Of a DNA stretch of 64,000 nucleotides, positions 34,753 to 43,951 are shown piece after piece. Positions within the stretch are counted from its first letter, which is position 1; each line of letters starts with the position of its first letter. Where the stretch lies: positions 2,976,001-3,040,000 of the forward strand of contig NZ_CP121252.1 in the NCBI RefSeq assembly GCF_029637705.1. The letters are read 5' to 3'. The DNA comes from Citricoccus muralis. Lineage in GTDB: Bacteria; Actinomycetota; Actinomycetes; Actinomycetales; Micrococcaceae. The position numbers were made by a program, and so were the translations under genes. Under the pieces are notes generated by a model. That model saw nothing but the letters and a program-made list of their open reading frames with translations, did no database searches and was not told the DNA's origin.

Positions 34753-35478
34753 TCAATGCAGGATCAGCGTGGTGACGATGGCGAGCATGATGCAGCCCAC
34801 CGAGAAATCGATGATCCGCCAAGTACGCGGGGTATCGAGCACCGGCGAGAGCGCGCGCCCGCCCACGGTCAGCACGCCGAGCCACAGCGACGAGGCTAGC
34901 ACCGCGCCGACGGCGAACATCCAGCGCTGGTCACCGAAGGAGTTGGCCACGGTCCCCAGCAGCACCACGGTGTCGAGAATGGCGTGCGGATTCAGCAGCG
35001 AGACCGACAGCGCAGCCAGCACAACGTTGCGCAGCGAGGTTTTCCGCGGGGTACTGCGGCCCACCACCACGGTCATCTGCTGGGTGGTCGGCTGGGTGAG
35101 CACCGCAGTGCCGCCGCCGTCGCGAGGCGCTGCTTCGGAGCCGGTATTCGTCGACGGCGCCGGCGCCGGGGTGTCGTCCGCTGAGAGCCCGGCGGCCCTC
35201 GGACGCCAGGCGGAGCGGAATGACATGGCGGCGAAGCCGATCAGGTAGGCCACCCCGGCCCACTTCAGCACCATGAGCAGCCACGGCGCTTGCTCCGAAA
35301 TCACGCCCACCCCGGCGGTGCCGGCGAAGATGAGGATCACGTCCGAGACCAGACAGATCGTCACAATCAGCGCCACCCGGTCTCGCCGGATGGACTGACG
35401 CAGCACATACGCCGACTGCGCCCCGATGGCGACGACGAGGGCGAGAGCAGTGAAGAATCCGGTCACGAGGAAGGTCAT
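34753..35478 (-). CDS. lysE: LysE/ArgO-family amino acid exporter
   Basis: The product is 241 aa. It has six hydrophobic segments; the N-terminal FFTALALVVAIGAQSAYVLR has the family's GxQ motif and NPHAILDTVVLLGTVA near residue 160 is typical of LysE/ArgO. A hydrophilic central loop (residues 95-135) is long and Thr/Ala-rich. Family members export L-lysine or L-arginine when internal levels rise. It is divergent from a LysR/ArgP-type gene with 69 bases between starts, the classical lysE-lysG layout of corynebacteria. Confidence 0.9.
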   Translation of the reverse strand: MTFLVTGFFTALALVVAIGAQSAYVLRQSIRRDRVALIVTICLVSDVILIFAGTAGVGVISEQAPWLLMVLKWAGVAYLIGFAAMSFRSAWRPRAAGLSADDTPAPAPSTNTGSEAAPRDGGGTAVLTQPTTQQMTVVVGRSTPRKTSLRNVVLAALSVSLLNPHAILDTVVLLGTVANSFGDQRWMFAVGAVLASSLWLGVLTVGGRALSPVLDTPRTWRIIDFSVGCIMLAIVTTLILH

Positions 35479-35547
35479 GGCTCCACGCTACGAACGGATG
35501 CGCATCCGCACCAGCGCAAGATTCTTCAGGGTATTAAGCTTTACTTC

Positions 35548-36441
35548 ATGAACACGGATCACCTGCGTGCGCTGGCTGCCGCTGTGGATGAGGGCACCTT
35601 CGACGCCGCCTCCGCCCTGCTCGGCATCTCCGGCTCCGCCTTCTCCCAGCGCATCAAGGCGCTCGAGCGCGACGCCGGGCAGGTGCTGCTGGCTCGCACC
35701 ATCCCGGTCACCGCCACCCCGGCCGGGGAAAAGATGCTGCGCCTAGCCCGTCAGGTCATCGCCTTGGAAGACGACACCCGACGCGCCCTGGGCCGGGGCA
35801 CCGGTGGGCGAACCGTGCTGCCGGTGGCGGTCAACGCGGATTCACTAGCTACTTGGTTCGTCGAGGTGCTACGCCAGGCCGCCACCTGGGACGACGCCGT
35901 GCTGCAGCTACACATGGAGGATCAGGAGCACACCCACGACCTGCTGCGATCCGGGGCTGTGGTTGCCGCGATCACCGAACATCCGACTCCGGTAAGCGGC
36001 TGCACCGTCACCCGCCTGGGTACCATGGACTACTACCCAGCGGCGGCCACCGCCCTGCTGAATCAGTTTCGCGACGGCGACGGCAGCCCCGACTTCGGAC
36101 ACCTCCCAGTGATCGACTTCGGAACCCGCGACGGCTTACAACGATCCCGGTTATCCGAGCACGCCCGCACGATCGGAGTACCGCGGCTCGACCCGCCGCG
36201 CCACCTGGTGCCATCCTCCGAGGCGTATCTGCGCGCCGTCGAGGCCGGCCTGGGCTGGGGCATGCTGCTCACCGATCAGATCCCACCCAGCGTTACCGAA
36301 GGCACCCACCCTGATCTGGAGCTGATCACCGCGCTGAACCCCTCCCGAGTCACCCTGCACTGGCAACGCTGGACCTCCGGCACCCCCGCCTTGGACCGCC
36401 TCACCGAGGCAGTCCACCTGGCCGCCCGCCACATGCGCTGA
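35548..36441 (+). CDS. LysR-family regulator, LysG/ArgP type
   Basis: The product is 297 aa from the ATG at 35548 (MNTDHLRALAAAVDEGTFDA). The helix-turn-helix ALLGISGSAFSQRIKALERD and the following QVLLARTIPVTATPAGEKML are typical of the ArgP/LysG branch that senses basic amino acids. With the divergent exporter gene it forms a feedback module: regulator plus lysine or arginine switches on export. Exact effectors are inferred from the family. Confidence 0.88.
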   Translation: MNTDHLRALAAAVDEGTFDAASALLGISGSAFSQRIKALERDAGQVLLARTIPVTATPAGEKMLRLARQVIALEDDTRRALGRGTGGRTVLPVAVNADSLATWFVEVLRQAATWDDAVLQLHMEDQEHTHDLLRSGAVVAAITEHPTPVSGCTVTRLGTMDYYPAAATALLNQFRDGDGSPDFGHLPVIDFGTRDGLQRSRLSEHARTIGVPRLDPPRHLVPSSEAYLRAVEAGLGWGMLLTDQIPPSVTEGTHPDLELITALNPSRVTLHWQRWTSGTPALDRLTEAVHLAARHMR

Positions 36442-36519
36442 GCGCGCCTGCTGGCCACCCACGGACACTCGCCGTCGCACTTTTTTCAAATTTTGATCAC
36501 CTGTAAAAGGAGGAGTACG

Positions 36520-36561
36520 GTGGAGATGGCGTTGCCCGTTCGGGCACACCTCGAATCCTGA
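36520..36561 (+). other. Possible 13-codon leader ORF with two hairpins
   Basis: GTG at 36520 follows GGAGGAG and reads MEMALPVRAHLES then stop, ending 43 bases before the alcohol dehydrogenase start. The leader also has two small hairpins, TGCCCG-TT-CGGGCA overlapping this ORF and CGCCC-acgcaa-GGGCG behind it. It could be a regulatory leader or chance. Confidence 0.25.
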
Positions 36562-36604
36562 TCGCCCACGCAAGGGCGGTCACCGCAACGGAAAGAGGAA
36601 TACT

Positions 36605-37705
36605 ATGCAGATCACCGCCGCCATCACCCGGGGCACCGGAGAACCCTTCGAGATCACCACCCTGGAGCTGGATGACCCCCGCGCCGGGGAAGTGCAGGTC
36701 AAACTCACCGCCACCGGCATCTGCCACACCGACGCCATCGTGCGCGACCAGGTCTACCCCACTCCCCTGCCCGCCGTACTCGGCCACGAGGGCGCCGGCG
36801 TCGTCGAGAAGGTCGGCGAGGGCGTCACCACCGTAGCCCCCGGGGACAAAGTAGTGCTGGGGTTCAACTCCTGCGGCTCCTGCCAGCAGTGCCTCGGCGG
36901 CATGCCCGCCTACTGCCAGCACTTCTACGACTACAACTTCTCCGGCACCCGCCCCGATGGCACCACCGCCCTCTCCGATGGCGAAACCGCCGTTTCGTCC
37001 CACTTCTTCGGTCAGTCTTCCTTCGCCAGCCACGCCAACGTCTCCGCTCGCTCCGTGGTGAAGGTCGACGACGACGCCCCGCTCGAGCTGCTTGGCCCTC
37101 TGGGCTGCGGGCTGATGACCGGCGCGGGTTCCATCATCAACTCGCTGTCCGTGGGGGCCGGTGAGTCCGTGGCGATCTTCGGCACCGGTGCCGTGGGCTC
37201 CGCCGCCATCATGGCGGCTGCCGCCGTGGGTGCCACCACCATCATTGCCATCGACCTGGTGGATTCCCGCCTGGAGCGCGCCCGCGAGTACGGCGCCACC
37301 CACACCATCAACTCCGGTTCCGAAGATCTCACCGCGCGCCTGGCCGAGATCACCGCCGAGCAGGGCGTCAACGTTGCCCTGGACACCACCGGGATCACCG
37401 CGGTGACCCGCCAAGCGGCCGATGCGGTGGGCATTAAGGGTCGCGTCGGACTGGTCGGCGCACCGGCACTGGGCGATGAGGCCACCTTCGAGGTGGGTGC
37501 CTCACTGCTGAAGGGGTGGTCGTTCCGCACCATCATCGAGGGTGACGCCGTGCCGCAGGACTTCATTCCGCGGCTGGTGCACCTGTGGCGCAACGGACAA
37601 TTCCCGATCGAGAAGCTGATCAAGACCTACCCGCTGGATCAGATCAACCAGGCTTTCGAAGATTCGAAGTCGGGTGAGACGATCAAGCCGATCGTCACCT
37701 TCTGA
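36605..37705 (+). CDS. Zinc-dependent NAD(P) alcohol dehydrogenase
   Basis: The product is 366 aa, a medium-chain dehydrogenase/reductase. The catalytic zinc ligands are in GICHTDAIV (Cys) and GHEGAGVVEKVGEGV (His, Glu). The four structural-zinc cysteines are in CGSCQQCLGGMPAYC. The Rossmann fold starts IFGTGAVGSAAIMAAA near residue 190. It most resembles aryl/benzyl-alcohol dehydrogenases of class III type (inference). AAAGAGGA precedes the ATG. The stop abuts the convergent DUF368 stop (TGATCA). Confidence 0.87.
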   Translation: MQITAAITRGTGEPFEITTLELDDPRAGEVQVKLTATGICHTDAIVRDQVYPTPLPAVLGHEGAGVVEKVGEGVTTVAPGDKVVLGFNSCGSCQQCLGGMPAYCQHFYDYNFSGTRPDGTTALSDGETAVSSHFFGQSSFASHANVSARSVVKVDDDAPLELLGPLGCGLMTGAGSIINSLSVGAGESVAIFGTGAVGSAAIMAAAAVGATTIIAIDLVDSRLERAREYGATHTINSGSEDLTARLAEITAEQGVNVALDTTGITAVTRQAADAVGIKGRVGLVGAPALGDEATFEVGASLLKGWSFRTIIEGDAVPQDFIPRLVHLWRNGQFPIEKLIKTYPLDQINQAFEDSKSGETIKPIVTF

Positions 37706-38734
37706 TCAGGAACTCAGGCCGCGCTGGGTGCGGCGCAGCTGGGCCAACTGTTCGGCCCGCTGCCGTCGCACCATGCGCGCGTCAATGATCACCAGGGCGA
37801 TCACGACAGCGAAGCCGAGCAGTGCGAGCCCGGCCACGCTCCACGCCTCGCCGGAGGTGTCGGGCAGGAACAGGTTCCGCGCCTCATCCTGCCAGGGCCA
37901 GAGGGTGCGCAGCCCGCCGATCATCACCCCGGTCAGTACCGCCAGGGTGAGCGTGTGATAGTGCTCCAGCAGCCATTTCAGCACCTTGACCACCACGATC
38001 ATCCCTAGCACCGCGCCCACGAAGAAGATGCCCAAATAACCGAAGTCACGCTCATCCACGGCGCGCAGCGTGGGCTCGTACAGCCCGAAGGTCAGCAGCA
38101 GGAACGATCCCGAGAGCCCGGGAAGCACCAGCGCGGATATGGCGACGGCGGCGGCCGGAATCAGCACCAGCGGGCTGGGATCGACGTCGGTGGGCGGCAG
38201 CGAAACCAGGAAGAAAATTCCGACCGCGGCAACCACCCCGAGGGCAAGATGCCAGGGGCGCAACCGGATGTGGGTGGAGTCTTTCCCCAGAATTTCGTGC
38301 TGCACCCGGCGGAACGTCAGGTCCTCGAGCATCATGCGGGCGGGTACGGCCACTGAGGCCAGCACCATGCCGAAGAACAGCCCGCGCATGGTCACCGGGT
38401 GGTTTTCCATCGCGTCGGCCATCGGCCCGGCCACGGTGAACACCGCCAGCAGCATTCCGATCGCTACGGGTAGCACCACGCGCCAATGCACACGGGCCAG
38501 CTCAGCGGTGAACCCGGCTTTGCGGTCGGGACCGGTCACCAGCTTCCTGAACGCCGAAATCACGGCCGAGGCGGAGTCGATGATCTGGTGGTAAATCCCC
38601 ACCACCAGGGCCACCGTGCCACCGGAGACGCCGGGCACGGTCTCGACGGCGCCGATGAGCGCACCGCGCACCAGATTGCCGACCACGGAAGTGCGGCGGT
38701 GGGGCGGCGTGGTGTTCTCAGGGGTCTCAGTCAT
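37706..38734 (-). CDS. DUF368 membrane protein
   Basis: The product is 342 aa from the ATG at 38734 (MTETPENTTPPHRRTSVVGN). The family's diagnostic start is RGALIGAVETVPGVSGGTVA followed by LVVGIYHQIID, and a second repeat-like ALVLPGLSGSFLLLTFGLYE lies near residue 205. There are about nine hydrophobic segments. Recent work on DUF368 proteins (with DedA relatives) places them among undecaprenyl-phosphate translocases; whether this holds here is inference. Confidence 0.87.
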   Translation of the reverse strand: MTETPENTTPPHRRTSVVGNLVRGALIGAVETVPGVSGGTVALVVGIYHQIIDSASAVISAFRKLVTGPDRKAGFTAELARVHWRVVLPVAIGMLLAVFTVAGPMADAMENHPVTMRGLFFGMVLASVAVPARMMLEDLTFRRVQHEILGKDSTHIRLRPWHLALGVVAAVGIFFLVSLPPTDVDPSPLVLIPAAAVAISALVLPGLSGSFLLLTFGLYEPTLRAVDERDFGYLGIFFVGAVLGMIVVVKVLKWLLEHYHTLTLAVLTGVMIGGLRTLWPWQDEARNLFLPDTSGEAWSVAGLALLGFAVVIALVIIDARMVRRQRAEQLAQLRRTQRGLSS

Positions 38735-38853
38735 CGTGCGGGGCTCCTCGGCGGCTGGGGTGGGCACGGTGCCCCAGTCTATCGATCTCGTGCCGGAACT
38801 CCGGGCTGGTGTGATGCGTGACGCTACGCGCAGCGGCATGACAGGCTAGGGGC

Positions 38854-39732
38854 ATGACTATCAGGGTGTTGCTGTGGGGATTCGGAGCGATCGGGCGCCA
38901 GCTGGCGGATCAGTTGCGTCCGGAGCGTGAGTCCGGTGCGATGCACCTCACCGCGGTGGTACGCGACGTCGAAGCGCATCGTGAGCGGGGTGATCACGGG
39001 GTGGACCTCCGCCCGGGCGTCACCAACGTGGACTGGCAGGCGGCCCTGGACGACGTCGATCTGGTGGTGGAGTGCGCCGGGGTGTCCCCCGCCCGGCAGC
39101 GCGGCCCCGACGTGATCGGCTCCGGGCGCGTCCTCGTGCTCGCTTCGGTGGGGGCACTAGCCGATCCTGACACCGCCCGGGCGTTGCTGTCGGGCCCGGG
39201 GCGGCTGTGGGTCACCCACGGGGCGATCGGCGGATTCGACGTGCTCGCCTCGGCCGCGGAGGCCGGCGGGCTCGATACCGTGCGGATCCGCACTCGGAAG
39301 CTGGCATCGTCGCTGATCCGCCCGTGGATGGATACGGAGCAAACCCAGCAGCTGCGTCGCCTCGCCCCGGGCGAGGATCCGGTGACCGTGTTTTCGGGTC
39401 ATCCTGCCGAGGCCATCGAACTGTTTCCGGGCAATGTCAATGTGGCGGTCGCCCTGGCCTGGGCCACCCGCGGCGGGTTTCCCGGTGACGACGTCGAGCA
39501 GTTGGCGGCGTCGTTGCAGCGGGTCGAGGTTGAATTGTTGGCCGATCCCGACGCCGAGTTGAGCACGCACGAAATGAGCGCCTCCGGGCCGGCGGGTCGG
39601 TTGATGTTCAGCTTCGAGTCCGCGCCGAGCCCGGAGAATCCGAAGACCTCCGGGCTCACGGCCCTCTCGGTGGCGCACACTCTGCGCATCGCCCTGGATC
39701 AGCGCAGGTCGGTGACGGAGACGAACTCGTAA
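38854..39732 (+). CDS. Aspartate dehydrogenase-like protein
   Basis: The product is 292 aa. The Rossmann start VLLWGFGAIGRQLADQL at residues 5-21 and the later LWVTHGAIGGFDVLASAAEA and GNVNVAVALAWATRGG match L-aspartate dehydrogenases (NadX-like), which convert aspartate to iminoaspartate/oxaloacetate with NAD(P). No NAD-biosynthesis genes are adjacent, so a catabolic or different amino-acid role is possible. Its last 34 bases overlap the convergent DUF2334 gene. Confidence 0.72.
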   Translation: MTIRVLLWGFGAIGRQLADQLRPERESGAMHLTAVVRDVEAHRERGDHGVDLRPGVTNVDWQAALDDVDLVVECAGVSPARQRGPDVIGSGRVLVLASVGALADPDTARALLSGPGRLWVTHGAIGGFDVLASAAEAGGLDTVRIRTRKLASSLIRPWMDTEQTQQLRRLAPGEDPVTVFSGHPAEAIELFPGNVNVAVALAWATRGGFPGDDVEQLAASLQRVEVELLADPDAELSTHEMSASGPAGRLMFSFESAPSPENPKTSGLTALSVAHTLRIALDQRRSVTETNS

Positions 39733-41474
39733 TCCAGCTCTTGGAGCCCTTCGACCATCTGGCGCAGGTAGTCGTGGTCGAGGAACGGGTGGAAGTAGAA
39801 GCTGGCGGTGGATTCGCGCACCACCAGGTTGTTTTCCGCGCGTTTCAAGAGTGACGATGGCGGCCGTGGGGCGTGGTTGTTTTGCTCGACTTCGGTGACG
39901 TTCTCGATGTTCTCCGGGTAGACGGTGGATCCGTAGATATCGTTTACCGAGTACGGGAACACCTGGCTGACGCTGTTTTCCGGGGTGATCTCGCCGTGGG
40001 AGATGGAGCCGCCGTAGTACTCGACCTGGTCGTAGCGGGCGTCGTATTCTTCGGCCATGGCCAGGTAGGAATTGATGGACCCGGAGTAGTGCGGGGTTTC
40101 GAAGACGGTGGGCTCGCCGAGCCCGGCCTCGATCATGATTTCCTTGCCGCGCTCCATGCGGGCCTTGTGGTCGTCAATGGAGTCGGCGGCAACCGGTCCG
40201 AGCTTACGAATCCAGGAGTCCTGCTTGCATTCTTCCCATTCGTAGGGCGGTTCCTCGGTAGCCGAGCAACGGTGGGCGTAGAACTCGTAGTCCTCACCGG
40301 AACGCACCGAGTAGGGGTTACGGTCCGAGGAATATTGGTGCGTGGTGCCGTGCTGGATCAGGGTTCCGCCTCGCTCCTGCATGTACTTCAGCGCCTCCAC
40401 TACCTCGGGGGAATCCAGCAGCGACAGTCCGTAATAGTCATCGCCGTCCGGGGTGACGTCCACCATCACCGGCACCACAGCCACTTGGAAGGGCACATCA
40501 ACAGAGGAGAGGTAGTCCGCAATGTCGCGCAGGTGCTGGGGGTTGGCTTCCGGGCCCACGTCTTCGAATCGCACCGCGGCCTGGCGGACGGGCTCAATGT
40601 CCGAGTCGAGTAGCTCGTAGTAGAGGTCGGAGTAGATGGTGTAGAGCCCGTTGGTGTTGAGGTAGTGGAACGGGATCTCGGTGACCACGGTGAGGTTATC
40701 CGAGCGGAACACCCAGGGGGCGCTGGTCTCGTCGAGGCCCTCGGCGCACACCACTGGCTCGTTTTCCTGGTGGCAGTATCCGGTGGCCAGCACGTCGACG
40801 TCGTCGGAGAGCTCACGGGGCACGTTGACGGATCCACCGGTTTCCACCGCACGGGTCACGGTGTGCTCACCGTACTCGAGCTCGTCAACCACGGTGCCGT
40901 CGACGGCGACGCGGTTCATCGGGTCCCAGCCGTACTGATCCACGAAGGAGACACCCGCTTCGGCATCACGGTCGGCGAGCTGGGACACGTTGTAGCCCAG
41001 CCACATCACCGGTACCTCTCCGGCCCGCACGTCGTCGAGCAGGGCGGTCGGCACCTCGGTGGAGTAACTCGCGCCGACGTAAATCAGGGCGTCGTAGGCG
41101 TTGATGTCGCCGGCCTTGTACTCGTCCAGCTGCCGGATCTCGGTCATGCCGAAGTGGGTGGCCAGGTTAGCCGCCAGGATGGCGTAAATATCGGCCTTGA
41201 CGTCTTCGGGGGCGTTTTCGTCATAGACCACCAGGGTTTCGGTGCCGCCTTCGTTGCCGTAGCGGGTGTCCAGGATGGGGCTGGTGTCTTCAGCGGCCAC
41301 GCCGGCGGGCACACCGTGGATGAATTCCTCGGTGAGCGCGGAGTTTTCGAAGGGAACCAGGGAATCGTCGGTCACCCAAAAGATGGCGCCGACGGCGATG
41401 ATCGGCACGAGCAGGGCGGCCGAAATCCATCCGAATTTTGTCTTGCGGGAAAGTCGATATGACGGACTGTCCAT
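39699..41474 (-). CDS. DUF2334 polysaccharide deacetylase-like membrane protein
   Basis: The product is 591 aa with one N-terminal transmembrane helix (residues 14-35, FGWISAALLVPIIAVGAIFW), so most is extracytoplasmic. Residues about 300-560 are a DUF2334 (NodB-related) domain: AAVRFEDVGPEANPQHLRDI near residue 295, LIQHGTTHQY with metal-type His and VFETPHYSGS. Members are predicted carbohydrate deacetylases. It is last in an operon with a processive GT2 and a jelly-roll protein, suggesting it modifies the secreted glycan. Confidence 0.78.
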   Translation of the reverse strand: MDSPSYRLSRKTKFGWISAALLVPIIAVGAIFWVTDDSLVPFENSALTEEFIHGVPAGVAAEDTSPILDTRYGNEGGTETLVVYDENAPEDVKADIYAILAANLATHFGMTEIRQLDEYKAGDINAYDALIYVGASYSTEVPTALLDDVRAGEVPVMWLGYNVSQLADRDAEAGVSFVDQYGWDPMNRVAVDGTVVDELEYGEHTVTRAVETGGSVNVPRELSDDVDVLATGYCHQENEPVVCAEGLDETSAPWVFRSDNLTVVTEIPFHYLNTNGLYTIYSDLYYELLDSDIEPVRQAAVRFEDVGPEANPQHLRDIADYLSSVDVPFQVAVVPVMVDVTPDGDDYYGLSLLDSPEVVEALKYMQERGGTLIQHGTTHQYSSDRNPYSVRSGEDYEFYAHRCSATEEPPYEWEECKQDSWIRKLGPVAADSIDDHKARMERGKEIMIEAGLGEPTVFETPHYSGSINSYLAMAEEYDARYDQVEYYGGSISHGEITPENSVSQVFPYSVNDIYGSTVYPENIENVTEVEQNNHAPRPPSSLLKRAENNLVVRESTASFYFHPFLDHDYLRQMVEGLQELDYEFVSVTDLR

Positions 41475-41523
41475 GATGTTCTATCTGTCCTTGTGTACTG
41501 GAGCGTTCGTGGTGGGCTGCGGC

Positions 41524-42243
41524 CTAGCCGGTGGTGCGAGCGCAGTCGGGGAGCTCGAAATCGGAGAAGCGCACGCGCGCGTCTTCCGTGTAGAGGCCGA
41601 TGCTGCCGAGAAGGTAGGGCTGGTCTTCGTCGGTGTAGGTGACGAGTTCTTCCCCGTCGACGTACACGGTGGCCGTGGCGCCGTCCTGTTCCACGGTGAC
41701 GCGATAGTCCTGGCCGATGGGGAAGGTACGGTCCGAGCCGGAGGCGAGGAAGCGCTGGTTCCCGGGGTAGTCGGCGTCCTGCTTAGACAGCTCCCAGCCA
41801 TTGGGCTTGAGCACGATCGCATAGAAGTGGGTGTCGTCCGTGAAGTTCCACAGCACCCAGCCGACTTCCCACACGTTGGGCTCGCCCTGTCGGACGGCGG
41901 CCTCGGTATGCACCGTGAGGGAGAATTCGGGGCTGTCGCACTGACCGACGGTGTGCACCAGCCCGCCGTGGGTGACGTCCCAGGATTCTGCGGATTTCGG
42001 TTCGAGGGTGACCGACGATTCATCCCCGGTCACAGTGCCGTGCCCGTTATAGCGGACCTGCCAGGTGCCGTAGGTTTCCCCCTCGTGCCATTCGTTTTCA
42101 GCGCGCGTCATCATGACGATGACCAACGTGACGACCAGGATCAGGGCAGCTACCGCCGCCCAGATCGCGGTTCGCCGTCGGGTGCGTGCAACCATGCGGT
42201 AGGCCCCTCGCTTCTCGGTCGTCATCATGGTCATCGTCCTCAC
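41524..42243 (-). CDS. Membrane-anchored concanavalin-like jelly-roll protein
   Basis: The product is 239 aa. One transmembrane helix (residues 25-46) is followed by an extracytoplasmic beta-rich domain: NVWEVGWVLWNFTDDTHFYA, YRVTVEQDGATATVYVDGEE and LLGSIGLYTEDARVRFSDFE, a pattern seen in LamG/DUF1080-like carbohydrate-binding folds. The start overlaps the GT2 stop by four bases. It probably binds the polysaccharide made by the operon. No catalytic residues are evident. An ATG at codon 7 (near 42225) may be the true start. Confidence 0.65.
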   Translation of the reverse strand: MRTMTMMTTEKRGAYRMVARTRRRTAIWAAVAALILVVTLVIVMMTRAENEWHEGETYGTWQVRYNGHGTVTGDESSVTLEPKSAESWDVTHGGLVHTVGQCDSPEFSLTVHTEAAVRQGEPNVWEVGWVLWNFTDDTHFYAIVLKPNGWELSKQDADYPGNQRFLASGSDRTFPIGQDYRVTVEQDGATATVYVDGEELVTYTDEDQPYLLGSIGLYTEDARVRFSDFELPDCARTTG

Positions 42244-43583
42244 GCCTTGGCGTGGTGGTTCACCGGGTCTTCTGCGGCATCTTCGACGGCGTGCTCTTCG
42301 ATGCGCTCGGTTTTGGACCAGCCCATCTCACCGCGCAGGGTCTTCCAGGTGGCGCGCCATCCGGCGAGGAACCACAGTGTTGAGTACAAGGTGAACACGT
42401 GCATTAACAAGAACGTTTTGATCAGCCCGCTGCCGTCGTGGCGGTTCTGTTGCCAATAGACGAGCCCGTACAGGAGCGGCACACCGAAGGCAATGAGGTA
42501 CGCGGTGATCCACCATGGCGAAAACTGCAGGGTCATGGTGGCAGCGGCGACCACGAGGTAGCCCGACCACATCGCGAAGGCGATCGACATCAGCGAACCA
42601 AGCAACAGCAGGATCGGCGAGCTGAGGTGGTAGGTCAGGTCCACGCGCCGTCGGCCCGAGAGATTACGCATGACCCACGGGATCATGGTCCAGCTCTGCA
42701 GGTGCCCCTGGAACCAGCGGGTGCGCTGTTTCACCCAGCGATTGATATCTTCCAGCCCCTGCTGATGCACGGCAACGGAGGATTCAAACTCCGTGTTCCA
42801 CCCGTTGACCATCAACTGCACGCCCAGATCAAGATCTTCGGCGAGGCTGCGCGACCATGGTTTTTCGCCCAGCATGTTCAGCGCCGCCAGGCGGACGAAC
42901 TGGCCATTGCCGCCCAGGCCCACGCTGTTGAAGTGACGCCGACCTCGCTGGAACACCTTCGTGTAGAGCACGAACTCAATATCCTGCATGCGTGCCAGCA
43001 GGTTGGACGAGCGGTTGTTGATGCGCACGCCGATCTGCACGGCACCCAAATCAGGGTCGATGAACAGCGGCAGCACCTTGTCCATGGACTCGGGGTCGAG
43101 TCGACCGTCGGCATCAATAACGCAGACGATCACACTCTGCGGGTCCACACCGGGGGCCACCAGACCGCGGCGGATCAACGGCAGGGCCGCGTTCAGCGCC
43201 TCCCCTTTGCCCTGACGGGCATTCGGGGCCACGCGACGCAGGAGTTTCACGCGCTCATCCGGGTGCGCCTCCACGATCGCCGCCGTGTTGTCGTCAGAGC
43301 CATCATCGATCACCAGGAAGGTCATCCGGTCGCTCTCAAAGGAGCTGAGGCGATCGAGGCTGTTGCCGATCACCCGTTCCTCGTTCAGGCAGGGGATGAC
43401 GAAAACGACGTGCGCCTGCTCGGCAAAGGCCGCAGCCGCTTCAGTATTCTCATCCGCCGGGCGACCTTTGCGCTCAAAGCGCGACAGAATCAAGAGCGTG
43501 ACACCGTAGGCGACGGCACTGACGATCAGCAGCAACGCGATAATCAGGACCACATCGACCCGGTGGCCGAAAAGCATGATCAC
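42240..43583 (-). CDS. Processive family-2 glycosyltransferase
   Basis: The product is 447 aa. An N-terminal transmembrane helix (8-33) precedes a GT-A domain with VVFVIPCLNEERVIG near residue 60, IDDGSDDNTAAIV, the UDP-sugar/metal Asp motif CVIDADGRL near residue 150, the acceptor/base EDLDLGVQLM and the processive-enzyme QRTRW motif near residue 288. Several C-terminal helices would form the export channel. It resembles cellulose, hyaluronan and poly-GlcNAc synthases. The polymer is unknown; the downstream deacetylase suggests an N-acetylated sugar (inference). Confidence 0.87.
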   Translation of the reverse strand: MIMLFGHRVDVVLIIALLLIVSAVAYGVTLLILSRFERKGRPADENTEAAAAFAEQAHVVFVIPCLNEERVIGNSLDRLSSFESDRMTFLVIDDGSDDNTAAIVEAHPDERVKLLRRVAPNARQGKGEALNAALPLIRRGLVAPGVDPQSVIVCVIDADGRLDPESMDKVLPLFIDPDLGAVQIGVRINNRSSNLLARMQDIEFVLYTKVFQRGRRHFNSVGLGGNGQFVRLAALNMLGEKPWSRSLAEDLDLGVQLMVNGWNTEFESSVAVHQQGLEDINRWVKQRTRWFQGHLQSWTMIPWVMRNLSGRRRVDLTYHLSSPILLLLGSLMSIAFAMWSGYLVVAAATMTLQFSPWWITAYLIAFGVPLLYGLVYWQQNRHDGSGLIKTFLLMHVFTLYSTLWFLAGWRATWKTLRGEMGWSKTERIEEHAVEDAAEDPVNHHAKA

Positions 43584-43951
43584 AGCGATGCGCCCCCTTG
43601 AGCGCTGGACGGCTGGAACGTACGGCTAGGTGAGCCGTAGCTGTGCTTGGCGGCCGAGGTGCGCGCAAACGCCGGTGCGGCAGATCGACCCTCGAGAACC
43701 GGCGCCGACACGGTCACCGGGCCCTTCGATGGAGAAGCAGGGCTATCGCCGTCGCGACCGGTGGTAACTGTCTTCGGGGACAGCCGGTCACGCAGAGCGA
43801 ACAGCAGCAGTGCGCCGCCGAAGAAAACGACATAGGCCGCGAACAGACCTGCCGAGAGCGTCATCAAGAATCGCCCGACGGTCATCATGATGTCGAAGCT
43901 CGTCGATGAAATTTCGCACGCCTGATCCAGGCATTCTGAAACGGGAGTCAC
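43580..43951 (-). CDS. Small membrane protein heading the polysaccharide operon
   Basis: The product is 123 aa from GTG 43951, with AGAGGAA upstream. One long hydrophobic stretch (residues 22-52, TLSAGLFAAYVVFFGGALLL) is followed by a Ser/Pro/Ala-rich, probably disordered tail. The N-terminus has two Cys. Its stop overlaps the GT2 start by four bases. I recognise no family. It may be an assembly partner of the synthase, as small membrane proteins are in other synthase operons. Confidence 0.55.
   Translation of the reverse strand: MTPVSECLDQACEISSTSFDIMMTVGRFLMTLSAGLFAAYVVFFGGALLLFALRDRLSPKTVTTGRDGDSPASPSKGPVTVSAPVLEGRSAAPAFARTSAAKHSYGSPSRTFQPSSAQGGASL

Noticed and set aside
36540-36570. tRNA-like T-arm sequence (TCGAATCC)
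   Set aside because: No matching acceptor stem, D-arm or anticodon arm could be laid out around it.
42438-43601. 387-codon plus-strand frame opposite the GT2 gene
   Set aside because: The GT2 frame has all catalytic motifs; the opposite frame is His/Arg-rich without any.
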